From positions 1-21,678 of IMG/VR virus record IMGVR_UViG_3300032087_000620: DNA of 21,678 nt; one strand, 5' to 3'. This document shows positions 15,301 to 21,678 of the stretch, piece by piece. Source of the DNA: a virus. The position numbers and the translations under genes are program-made. The notes under the pieces were generated by a model, which worked only from the letters and a program-made list of their open reading frames with translations, did not search any database and was not told where the DNA came from. How positions within the stretch are numbered: position 1 is the first letter of the stretch; each line of letters begins with the position of its first letter.

Positions 15301-17327
15301 CAGTCTGATAAGTCAGTAAATGTTTCTGGTAAAGCTAAATCTAAATCGTCTAATGTTAATTGTGCTTCATCTAAAAATTTGCCAAGAGGAGTATCTGAGT
15401 TTACTCTTCTGCCTAATTTACCAATAGGTCTTGACAATACTTGGTCTAACGTATTTACTGTTCTTTTAACATCTCTAAAGTCTGTAAAATAAAAAGTATG
15501 AGACATAGTTTGATAGGGAAACGGTATATCCTCTACTTGTGGTTTTCCGTTATAAATACCTAATCTTTTTATAGCCCTTGTTTCTGCACCGTCTCTAGGT
15601 GTTGTATAAGCAACGTCTGTTCCTTGAAATTTTTGTAAAGTTTTATCTGACCATTTTTGGTAACTTTTTTTGGTTTGATTATTTTTGGCATATTTATTAA
15701 TTAAATGCCCATAAAAATCTTTTACAAGTATTTTTTGTGCAAGCCCATATTTTTTATTAGCAAGAGCGTCTGTGAGTTCTAAAGCTATTTTATTTGCAAA
15801 CCCTTTTTCTACTCTAGCTAGTGATGCAAAGTTTATAAATGTTTCCATAGTTTCTGTTAAATTATCAAGATTGACTTCTTGTTGCGGTACATATTTACCT
15901 AAAGTACTTAAAGGGTCACCAGCTTTAGCGGCTGCTTGGTCATCTCTTAGCTTTTTATAACTTGCATTATTTAACCAGTCAGGTATAACTTTTGTACCAT
16001 TAAAACTTGGTGTATTCCAAACTGTACCATCAAACAATACTTCTTCGTAAGCAGCAAATACTTCTTCTTTTGTATTTGCATCGTATAATTTTTTTGCAAA
16101 TATTGGGTCTTTATTGGCTCTTACTAATGTTAAAAATTTGTCTGGGCTTTTATCGTTAATTATAAAATCTACTAACTCATCGCTAACATCTTCTTTTATA
16201 AACGTTTGTGCTAAATCTGTAGCCTCTTCTAATTTGCCTGCCTTTTGTAATTTAACAAGCTTTCTTAGTACTTCGTTGCCTTTTTGCAAAGCCTTTGCTG
16301 GTTTGTTTAGTAAATTAGCAGGGTCTAATGCCATTAAAGTTGCTGCATCAATTATTCCGGAAACCCAAAAATCAGCTCTTTCGTTTTCAATACCTAGTAA
16401 ATCTGATATATACCTACCGCCAGTTATAGTTCTGTTGTTGTATAGGTTTGCTTCTTTTATTTCATTTGCTAAATCTACAGCTTCTCCTGCTGCTATAAAT
16501 CCTTCACCTGTAAATTTATCGTAAGCGTCTGCAACGCCTCTCACACCTAATCTTTTGTACATTTCTGGAACTTGAGATATTAAACTTTTGTCAGATGTAA
16601 TTTCTGCTTCTTCAGCTATCAATTTTAAAGTTTGTTCTAAATCAGGACCACCTGCTTGTTTTCTAACTCTTTGTACTTTTTGCTCGTTATATGAATCAGG
16701 TATTGCAAATTTTTTACGTGTAAGTAATTTACCTAAAGCGTTGGTTAGCCCTCTTCTTTCTGCTTCTGCTGGTAATATTCCTAAAGCATTGTAAAGATGA
16801 CTAATTCTTTCTGCTTCTTTTTCTTCAAGACCTTGATTAATTAATTCTTCCTCTACTTCTTTTGCCAACATTATACCTGTTCTAATCGGTCTTGTTACAG
16901 TTTCTTCATATGCTGCTTGTGCTAATTGCAAAGCAAATCTAAGAGTTCTTTTTCCTCCTGATAAGAAATCTTTTAATCCTGTAGAAACACCCTGACCTAT
17001 AGTTCCAAATGCTTTTCCTAGCATAAGCTGAGGTAGTGCAGAAACATACTCTGTATTTAAAGGTGAATAATCTGTGTTTCTTTGTGCATTTATCTTTTCT
17101 TGTTCTATAGCTGTTTGTGTTACTTGTTCAGGACTTGCATTCGTAGCAACTAAAGAACTAATAAGCCCAGTAGATAAATGTGGGTAAGAGTATTTCATAG
17201 CCAAAGTTTTATTAACTATATTCTCATCAATAAAACTATCTTGATAAGATTTTATCTGAGCACGTTCTAAATCTTTTTTATCTGATTCGCTTTTATATTT
17301 ATCGCCAAACGTATATTGATAAACCAT
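12342..17327 (-). CDS. Giant 1661-residue virion-associated protein, candidate internal/ejection protein
   Basis: This is the largest gene in the window. I see no enzymatic signature; most of the protein is predicted-helical, charged sequence rich in Lys, Glu and Leu, as in large internal virion proteins of short-tailed phages. A Gly/Pro/Val-rich hydrophobic stretch at residues 1162-1187 (GFNLVGATLLPGVGPVVGV and onward) is the only obvious membrane-compatible segment; it is preceded by helical sequence (FTFPFFEAFKEVGFSML) and followed by a basic patch. The C-terminal 200 residues are charged and helical. It starts with TAATG coupling to the preceding gene and without a visible Shine-Dalgarno, and ends in GGAGGATAATG, which both stops it and starts the next gene. 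Neighbours with peptidoglycan-directed motifs suggest a joint role in crossing the cell envelope during DNA delivery. A tape-measure protein is an alternative, but no tail tube genes are seen. Confidence 0.88.
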   Translation of the reverse strand: MVYQYTFGDKYKSESDKKDLERAQIKSYQDSFIDENIVNKTLAMKYSYPHLSTGLISSLVATNASPEQVTQTAIEQEKINAQRNTDYSPLNTEYVSALPQLMLGKAFGTIGQGVSTGLKDFLSGGKRTLRFALQLAQAAYEETVTRPIRTGIMLAKEVEEELINQGLEEKEAERISHLYNALGILPAEAERRGLTNALGKLLTRKKFAIPDSYNEQKVQRVRKQAGGPDLEQTLKLIAEEAEITSDKSLISQVPEMYKRLGVRGVADAYDKFTGEGFIAAGEAVDLANEIKEANLYNNRTITGGRYISDLLGIENERADFWVSGIIDAATLMALDPANLLNKPAKALQKGNEVLRKLVKLQKAGKLEEATDLAQTFIKEDVSDELVDFIINDKSPDKFLTLVRANKDPIFAKKLYDANTKEEVFAAYEEVLFDGTVWNTPSFNGTKVIPDWLNNASYKKLRDDQAAAKAGDPLSTLGKYVPQQEVNLDNLTETMETFINFASLARVEKGFANKIALELTDALANKKYGLAQKILVKDFYGHLINKYAKNNQTKKSYQKWSDKTLQKFQGTDVAYTTPRDGAETRAIKRLGIYNGKPQVEDIPFPYQTMSHTFYFTDFRDVKRTVNTLDQVLSRPIGKLGRRVNSDTPLGKFLDEAQLTLDDLDLALPETFTDLSDWLWGKQMAWSTAMLPTRLAYPTRLTLEGLFRGYLYGLDSLGSGAYFEYLMNVPEDILGRAFKEGGFSNRQLQGELEKALGVARTKIAGPKALKKAFRENFELAKYNDEIFDNTQSGVLKMKKAVESLRIQFSGMWQDDITQLVSDYTVNNKSLNELADRFWSGDKKELWDDYLVSLDADEVTTSAKEVLQELQAYQNHILNLTGGNSELLESFITGVYKKVDMRSFDRKRTENIKAVTEGIEDMLRTAGGKRPTEIPTPLDLKIADNFDDWLKEQGRKGFQTWQDAIWYFASSIEANAIRIPFYKQLYFRKIAEDVFIADEKALTNIVGRIKKLPKSLRKELYELHPELRKSTAEIQELVQKNNLPKLSLEALDLRAQTFAKQESDRIFYNLSNKGLAADTLRFTFPFFEAFKEVGFSMLKGIRQKPGAATKVTHGIKAGRNEGIIYKDPLTEDDYVAIPIPGFMANKILGEGASKLKPYVTVPLSGFNLVGATLLPGVGPVVGVLIGAFSGELKKIFGRDTYKIIVPYGTPIEDLDELSPSSVPTVLGRIFIPSYLKSLLSSAEIAATGNLQSIFQQETINSRALDQVKIVGANTHTPLQTEEQFREFDRKVVEGTAARLLFEGIIKSFAPSPPRLIFQTPLDIQGEDVGVRFKPFVDAVIADMDLGKIDIEDGKHYVGLGVLSLFYSELQQSMIEEFGETDGPFYAWLTFSQMTGVNSIEDLSGVVSNALSKQGKYDDLVGKSPRTREDLAFAEANPEIVEKYDETYLYLMSGISEAGELEPTLFFEQIRKGDKEAIDPIFFMIEAQEFLFNICYESGTKMYRGDNSQKARDARNNVLTNCREDFPFGDGRTEINYEALVGRKVREPKDYRSRWVTKMNELEQIAFDDSLENYEVQQYIKEYFQRRNIALINLSNKSKTYTFPENKKELERQLATGNSDIAQYEREQLREVANILISENADFAVVYDEVLSYEIQYNKRYKVGG

Positions 17328-17740
17328 TATTCGTCAATGTCAAATCTAACTAATCCGTCATCAGCTAAAGCAAAAGTATCAGATGTAGGAAATTTCTCTG
17401 CTAAAGCAACAATAAATAAATCTCCTATTTCTTGTGGAGTTAGGTTTACACCTTGTCTTCCAGGTCCTAATGCAGCACCATCAGTGATTGGTTGGTCAGG
17501 TAGTTGTGATTGTCCAAAAACATTTACTGGTTGAAAAGGTCTAGCTGCAGGTTGTGCTGGTATATTATCTTTTGCTAATGGTGCAGCTTTTTGTTGTTCT
17601 ACTAATTCTTTTTGCTCGCCATATTCCATACCAGGTATTCTTCTAATTGACTGTGTATTATCCTGTGTATTTCTTGCAGCAGGTGGTACATTTAAATTTC
17701 TACCTGTAACACCTTTGTTTGCATTACTCCGTGTTGCCAT
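17327..17740 (-). CDS. Hypothetical protein between portal and giant virion protein
   Basis: I do not recognise a family. The product is about 137 residues, with a basic, low-complexity N-terminus (MATRSNANKGVTGR), a Gln/Pro/Ala-rich middle (about residues 45-95) that looks disordered, and a C-terminal segment that looks folded and ends in DGLVRFDIDE. Three in-frame ATGs lie close together (17752, 17746, 17740). I chose 17740 because GAGG lies six bases upstream of it and because it shortens the overlap with the previous gene; the ATG at 17752 would add four residues (MRMK). The gene ends with TAA overlapping the ATG of the giant gene (TAATG). Location next to the portal suggests a minor virion or assembly protein, without direct evidence. 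Confidence 0.75.
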   Translation of the reverse strand: MATRSNANKGVTGRNLNVPPAARNTQDNTQSIRRIPGMEYGEQKELVEQQKAAPLAKDNIPAQPAARPFQPVNVFGQSQLPDQPITDGAALGPGRQGVNLTPQEIGDLFIVALAEKFPTSDTFALADDGLVRFDIDE

Positions 17741-17930
17741 CTTCATCCTCATCGTAATACATAAATGTTGAACTAATAATTAAATATCCAAAAGGAAACA
17801 TAAGAGGTGGCATTTGGTCTTGAAATATTCTTGCATCATCTTTTTCCTGAAATATTATATTGTCACCTATTTCATCTAAATCACCTAATGAGTTATGTAC
17901 AATATCTGCAAAATCTTTGTTTATTGACAT
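17724..17930 (-). CDS. Small hypothetical protein, acidic C-terminus
   Basis: A 68-residue product that I do not recognise. Its start codon overlaps the portal stop as TAATG, and its end overlaps the start of the next gene, so it sits in a translationally coupled chain and is likely expressed. The N-terminal half is charged (DFADIVHNSLGDLDEIGD). The centre has a short hydrophobic stretch (PPLMFPFGYLIISSTFMYY, about residues 41-59), and the C-terminus is very acidic (DEDEDGNTE). The hydrophobic stretch is short for a membrane span. A virion accessory or packaging-associated role is possible from position only. Confidence 0.7.
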   Translation of the reverse strand: MSINKDFADIVHNSLGDLDEIGDNIIFQEKDDARIFQDQMPPLMFPFGYLIISSTFMYYDEDEDGNTE

Positions 17931-19675
17931 TACCCACCAAGACCTTGTAATAATTGTTGTATGCCTGGTGGAGGACCCTGTGGTGGTAGGGAACCTCCTC
18001 CAAGCAGTTCTTGTTCAGCGACTGGTATTTCAGGTTCTTCTGCAGTAAAGAACTTATCCAATATGCCTTGCATATTATCTGGATTCTTTCTTATCTGCAC
18101 AACAGCCATAGTTGCCTTTGTGTCACCTTGTTGTGCTTGAGCCAATAATGTATCAAATAAAACTTTATCTGCTTTTTCTTTTGTAATTCTGCTATTTACT
18201 GCAGATAGATTATCAAGACCATCTAAGTTTTCTTGTAGTGTTTGTGTGTCTATAATGCCTGCTTGTAGTAACTGCAGCCCTGTTACAATTTTTTGTGGCT
18301 CATCATATCCTGCCATAGCACCATAAACTCTTCTAGTTTTGAATGCACCTTGTATATCTTTTGCAGGGTCATACTTTTCACTAAAGAATTGATTGTTATA
18401 GTAACCAGATAATTCTTTTGCTTTACCGCCATACATCTTTTCATCCCACTCTAATCTCTTAGAGTCAATCATCTCTATAGCATCAGCCATAACTGTGTGA
18501 TATTCTCTAATCATAAGTGACATACTTGCACCTAGTTCTTCTAATCCTCTACCAGTAGCGAAGCTAAGTGGTGATTGTGAATCATCTGTTATAGGATATG
18601 AACCACCTACACGTAGTTGTCTCTCTATTCTGTCTATCTGTTGGAAAATCTGATAAGGAACATTTGATGCAGGTTTACTTACTTGTGTACCTGGAGCTAA
18701 ATAGTTTACAGCAAATCTACCTTTACGATACTGTCCTGATTCTATCTCACCAGATATGTTTGTTTCTGTAAATACTGCATCTTCCATAGCTATTATTGAC
18801 ATCACATTTATTTTTGCCATAGAAGCCATAAGTCCTATGATTTGGTCATACTGTCCTTGTAATCTATCAAAAGCAAATTTCTTTGCAATTACAAAAGCAG
18901 GTCCACTATCTAGTGGATTAGGTATGAAGTCAAGAATAGTTGCAGAGGTCATATGGAAAATGTATGTACCTTCATCGTTATAGTACTCTGCAATAAGGTC
19001 ACCTTCGCCATTTGAGTTTGCCCAAGAACCATTGTATGAGTCTGTATAAGCAGAAGCATAAGCATTACCAACACCTAATGTATTTGTTTGATAAAAATCT
19101 TTGCTGTTTATTTTGTCAGCAGAGTTTGGATATGCTTTTGACAACGCAGCTTTAGGTACTCTACGAACAATAGCCATTTCTTTTGGTTGTTGGTCTGCAC
19201 CAAAGTAACCAGGAAAACAGTTGTAAGGGTCACGTAGTTCTGCACACGGATATGGTGTACCATCAGGACCTATTTTTTCTCTAATAACCCATACCGCAAA
19301 ACCATAACCAGGTAACCATCTACCTACTTGTGGCATTTGTAAATCTAGTTTTTGTGTATCATCATACGAAGTTACAATACGAGCTATCTTATCTGCTTTA
19401 GCTCTAGCTCTGTCAGAATCTTTATTGTTAGGTACATCTACTTTTAAATTAGGAATACGACCTATCTTTTGTGACAAGTGTTCTAAACCTGACATCATTA
19501 AGTTAGGTACAGGTATTTGGAAATCTTGAAAACCTTTTATCTGGTCACCTAGTAAAGCTAGTAAACCATCAGGTCCACCATTCATAATTGCACGAATACG
19601 ACCTCTAGTAGAATATGCACTCTGGTTATCAAAGTGTAATTGCGTTATTTTATATTGTATCTCTTCAGGTTTCAT
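17930..19675 (-). CDS. Portal protein
   Basis: The 581-residue product is the dodecameric ring at the capsid vertex through which DNA enters and leaves and onto which the terminase docks. Support comes from its place right after the terminase, its typical portal length, an alpha/beta N-terminal half (residues 50-260 include WLPGYGFAVWVI and the aromatic/proline-rich LRDPYNCFPGYFG region), and a long helical segment at about residues 345-415 (from IFQQIDRIERQL to a helix containing MIREYHTVMADAIEMI) resembling the stem and wing helices of portals. The C-terminus is Pro/Gly-rich (SLPPQGPPPGIQQLL), probably flexible. The start is the ATG one base after the terminase TAG, inside the string GGATAGAATG, which also occurs at the 3860 gene start. 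Its TAA overlaps the next ATG (TAATG). Confidence 0.9.
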   Translation of the reverse strand: MKPEEIQYKITQLHFDNQSAYSTRGRIRAIMNGGPDGLLALLGDQIKGFQDFQIPVPNLMMSGLEHLSQKIGRIPNLKVDVPNNKDSDRARAKADKIARIVTSYDDTQKLDLQMPQVGRWLPGYGFAVWVIREKIGPDGTPYPCAELRDPYNCFPGYFGADQQPKEMAIVRRVPKAALSKAYPNSADKINSKDFYQTNTLGVGNAYASAYTDSYNGSWANSNGEGDLIAEYYNDEGTYIFHMTSATILDFIPNPLDSGPAFVIAKKFAFDRLQGQYDQIIGLMASMAKINVMSIIAMEDAVFTETNISGEIESGQYRKGRFAVNYLAPGTQVSKPASNVPYQIFQQIDRIERQLRVGGSYPITDDSQSPLSFATGRGLEELGASMSLMIREYHTVMADAIEMIDSKRLEWDEKMYGGKAKELSGYYNNQFFSEKYDPAKDIQGAFKTRRVYGAMAGYDEPQKIVTGLQLLQAGIIDTQTLQENLDGLDNLSAVNSRITKEKADKVLFDTLLAQAQQGDTKATMAVVQIRKNPDNMQGILDKFFTAEEPEIPVAEQELLGGGSLPPQGPPPGIQQLLQGLGG

Positions 19676-19676
19676 T

Positions 19677-21566
19677 CTATCCCCAAGGACTTTCGTTCAT
19701 ATCGCTTAAATTCCATTCTCCAAAACTAGGTTTATAATCTAATCCTACCTCAGCTAGCCGTTCTTTTCCTAATCTTCTAATAACTTTTAGTGGAAACCAA
19801 CTAGCCATTACGACATCTGATTTGTAGTTTTTCGCCTTACTTGCCTTACTAGCAGCAGATGAAAAATAAATTAGTTGCCTACGATATATATTACTCTTAG
19901 TTTCGCTTTCTGTGTCACCATATGGTAGATTTATTAGCTTTTGTTCAAATAACTGTTGCATACTTCCAACACCATAAATCGGGTCATACTTGTTCTTTTG
20001 TGTCTGATGTCCTTCTAAATAAATACCAAAACGACTTGTATAGTCTTTAATATCTTTATCTTGTCTAATAGCTTTCTGAAAACCATTTTCTTCTATAACC
20101 CAATGTGCAAGATTATATTTTTCGTACCATCTCTGTATAGATTTTTTAGCTTGTATAACACCGCCACCTTTTTCGTTTTCTATATCTACAAGATACAACT
20201 GACCTGTTTCTGGATTTGCTGCCCATAAAACACACGCTTGAAAGCCTGTAGATGCAGGGTCTAATCCTGCAATTAGATGTGTACCTGCAGGTATGTGACC
20301 TATCCTTCTGTTAACATCTCTACATTGGTCTATATCTTCTGAATTAAACATTGTTATTCCTTCAACAAATGCTTTGTTAAGATATACCATCTCGTATATA
20401 GCTCTACCTCCTGTAGTGTCTGCATTATTTTTTTGTGACATTAACCATTTGTAAGTACGCTTACTAGCCCACAACATACAGTCTTGATGTTCTTCTATTT
20501 CTGTCTCTGGCAATATACACTCGGAACTATGTGCTTCTTCTACTATTGTTTCAAACTCTGGGTTTTCTAGTAAGAAGTTATATAAATCTTCTGGGTGCTG
20601 TCTTGACCCAATAACAACTACAGCAGTATGTTCCTCTTTACGAGATGACAAAGTAGTTGTCCACCATTGTCTAGTTTGTTCTCTAGCACTAGGTTGTATT
20701 GTTGTACCGTGGTCTTCTATATCGTCTGCAATAATTAAGTCACAGTCACGAGAAAGTATTTTACCACCTTTACCTACAGCTACCATAGTTGGTGATTTGA
20801 TACCGGTAACTGTTCTGGTACCTATAGTAAATTGACCAGAGGACCAAGACTTACCGCTGCGGATTTTTGGTTGAAACTTTACTCCTGGACCGTTTATTTC
20901 TTCATTGAGTAATTCGTTATTTTCTAAATGGTCCAGTACAGCACCTACTGCATTTTTTGCAATATCTTCGTTTCCACCTACCCACATAATTCTTATGTTT
21001 GGATTTTTACATATCTGCCATACAGCAAAATGTGTAAGCAAATCTGTCTTACCGTGACGTGGTGGTGACAGTATCATTTGTTGTTTACCATTCTCTATAG
21101 CATCTACAATATTGTTTATCCAGTTTTCGTGAAAATCTGCTGTCTCGTATAGTTCGCCTGTTTCTGTTTTAAAATATCTATCTCTAAAATCTTTAAAGTC
21201 TTGTAATGACTTGACTGTATCTTCTGCTATCTCCCAGTCTTTTTGTAATTCGTAGTTTTCTTTATCTTCTACATAAGCAGCTAACATTTTTGTAACAACA
21301 CTACGAGATATATTCATAGCGTCTGCAACTTGTTGATGTGTAAGTTTTTTAGATTCTAATTTAGCTGCATACTTTTGTACAAACTCTGGGTAGTCATTAC
21401 CTCTTGAAGTAGAAGTTATAACTTTCTCTTCTGTATCTATAGTTTCTTTTTTACTGCGTTTCCATTCAGCATTTCTTTTACAAGGTTTAGAACAATAAAT
21501 CTGTCTTCCAGAAGGTTTAAACTTATTTCTGCAGCCTGTATTTTTACAAGTTTTACTAGCTGCCAT
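19677..21566 (-). CDS. terL: Terminase large subunit (packaging ATPase/nuclease) with N-terminal Cys knuckle and HTH
   Basis: This is the motor that pumps phage DNA into the prohead and cuts concatemers. The 629-residue protein has a Walker A motif SPPRHGKT at residues 167-174 and a Walker B DLIIADD at 276-282. The C-terminal RNase H-like nuclease half carries likely metal ligands D436 (GLDPAST), E492/E493 (IEENG) and D584 (SDVVMASW). Ahead of the ATPase are two extra pieces: Cys7, Cys12, Cys25 and Cys29, spaced like a small zinc knuckle, followed by a basic stretch; and a helix-turn-helix-like segment at about residues 77-97 (HQQVADAMNISRSVVTKML). Most large terminases start close to the ATPase domain, so this N-terminus may do part of the DNA-recognition work of a small subunit; that is inference. 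The start overlaps the upstream stop (TAATG), with no clear Shine-Dalgarno. The portal begins one base after its TAG. Confidence 0.95.
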   Translation of the reverse strand: MAASKTCKNTGCRNKFKPSGRQIYCSKPCKRNAEWKRSKKETIDTEEKVITSTSRGNDYPEFVQKYAAKLESKKLTHQQVADAMNISRSVVTKMLAAYVEDKENYELQKDWEIAEDTVKSLQDFKDFRDRYFKTETGELYETADFHENWINNIVDAIENGKQQMILSPPRHGKTDLLTHFAVWQICKNPNIRIMWVGGNEDIAKNAVGAVLDHLENNELLNEEINGPGVKFQPKIRSGKSWSSGQFTIGTRTVTGIKSPTMVAVGKGGKILSRDCDLIIADDIEDHGTTIQPSAREQTRQWWTTTLSSRKEEHTAVVVIGSRQHPEDLYNFLLENPEFETIVEEAHSSECILPETEIEEHQDCMLWASKRTYKWLMSQKNNADTTGGRAIYEMVYLNKAFVEGITMFNSEDIDQCRDVNRRIGHIPAGTHLIAGLDPASTGFQACVLWAANPETGQLYLVDIENEKGGGVIQAKKSIQRWYEKYNLAHWVIEENGFQKAIRQDKDIKDYTSRFGIYLEGHQTQKNKYDPIYGVGSMQQLFEQKLINLPYGDTESETKSNIYRRQLIYFSSAASKASKAKNYKSDVVMASWFPLKVIRRLGKERLAEVGLDYKPSFGEWNLSDMNESPWG

Positions 21567-21678
21567 TATTTTTTCTTTTTGTCTTTTACCCTAGACTTTT
21601 GTACTTTTTTTATATTTACTTTCTTACCTAACTTGTAAGCCTTAGCAGTTCGTTTTATCTCTGCAGCTCTTTTTCTAG
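21566..21678 (-). CDS. Partial CDS: lysine/arginine-rich C-terminus of an unidentified protein
   Basis: An open frame enters from the right edge and runs for 36 codons before a TAA whose last base is the first base of the terminase ATG (TAATG). No ATG lies inside the visible part, so the start is outside the window. Of the 36 residues, 18 are Lys or Arg and only two are acidic, and the protein ends in a run of four Lys. Such a tail suggests nucleic-acid binding. A small terminase subunit or another packaging-associated protein would fit the position directly before the large terminase, but no diagnostic motif is visible. The tight TAATG junction supports that this is a real gene and not chance reading. 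Confidence 0.6.
   Translation of the reverse strand, partial: RKRAAEIKRTAKAYKLGKKVNIKKVQKSRVKDKKKK

Noticed and set aside
16114-16524. Plus-strand open frame of 136 codons inside the giant gene
   Set aside because: Antisense shadow of a long continuous frame; no neighbouring plus-strand genes.
17300-17346. Second promoter-like TTGACA on the minus strand at the start of the giant gene
   Set aside because: No acceptable -10 hexamer at proper spacing; it lies across a coding junction.

Overview
The window is a stretch of a tailed double-stranded DNA phage genome (or a prophage-like contig). It holds one densely packed structural and packaging module, and every supported gene lies on the minus strand, so transcription runs from high to low coordinates. 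The DNA is AT-rich, genes abut or overlap by a few bases, and I see no tRNA, rRNA, insertion sequence, CRISPR array, integrase or metabolic gene. AT-richness, the capsid type and the small beta-rich virion proteins suggest a marine bacteriophage. The host cannot be read from the sequence. There is no recognisable tape measure, tail tube or sheath gene, and a short-tailed (podovirus-like) virion fits best; that is inference.

In transcription order: the lysine-rich C-terminus of an unidentified protein enters at the right edge (21566-21678). It is followed by the large terminase (19677-21566), which carries an N-terminal Cys-rich knuckle and a helix-turn-helix, then the portal (17930-19675) and two small unknown proteins (17724-17930, 17327-17740). 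Next comes a five-gene block (8399-17327): a giant 1661-residue protein, a 316-residue protein with a peptidoglycan-binding-like segment, a lysozyme/transglycosylase-like protein, and two proteins of 489 and 274 residues. I interpret this block as internal-virion or genome-ejection proteins. It is unusual because it separates the portal from the capsid genes.

Right after that block is a near-perfect sigma70-type promoter (8370-8396) with a leader of about 200 nt containing a 7-bp hairpin. It drives the scaffold (7698-8156) and the major capsid protein of the SU10-like HK97-fold type (6748-7686). Two back-to-back inverted repeats follow the capsid gene, then a head-tail adaptor candidate (5778-6680) and a large beta-propeller-like tail protein (3862-5778). 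Next come a fibre-like protein with an internal duplication (2277-3860), a 109-residue virion protein (1938-2267) and a series of related small beta proteins (1301-1927, 768-1304, 269-775). A further member, cut off by the left edge (1-268), closely resembles the 208-residue protein.

The genes are coupled by overlapping stop/start signals: seven junctions have the form TAATG and two share the string GGATAGAATG. This suggests expression as long polycistronic mRNAs, with the internal promoter raising scaffold and capsid output. The most unusual points are the ejection-like block between portal and scaffold, the giant protein with a hydrophobic segment, the terminase with extra DNA-binding domains, the tandem hairpins after the capsid gene, and the expanded family of small beta proteins at the tail end of the module.
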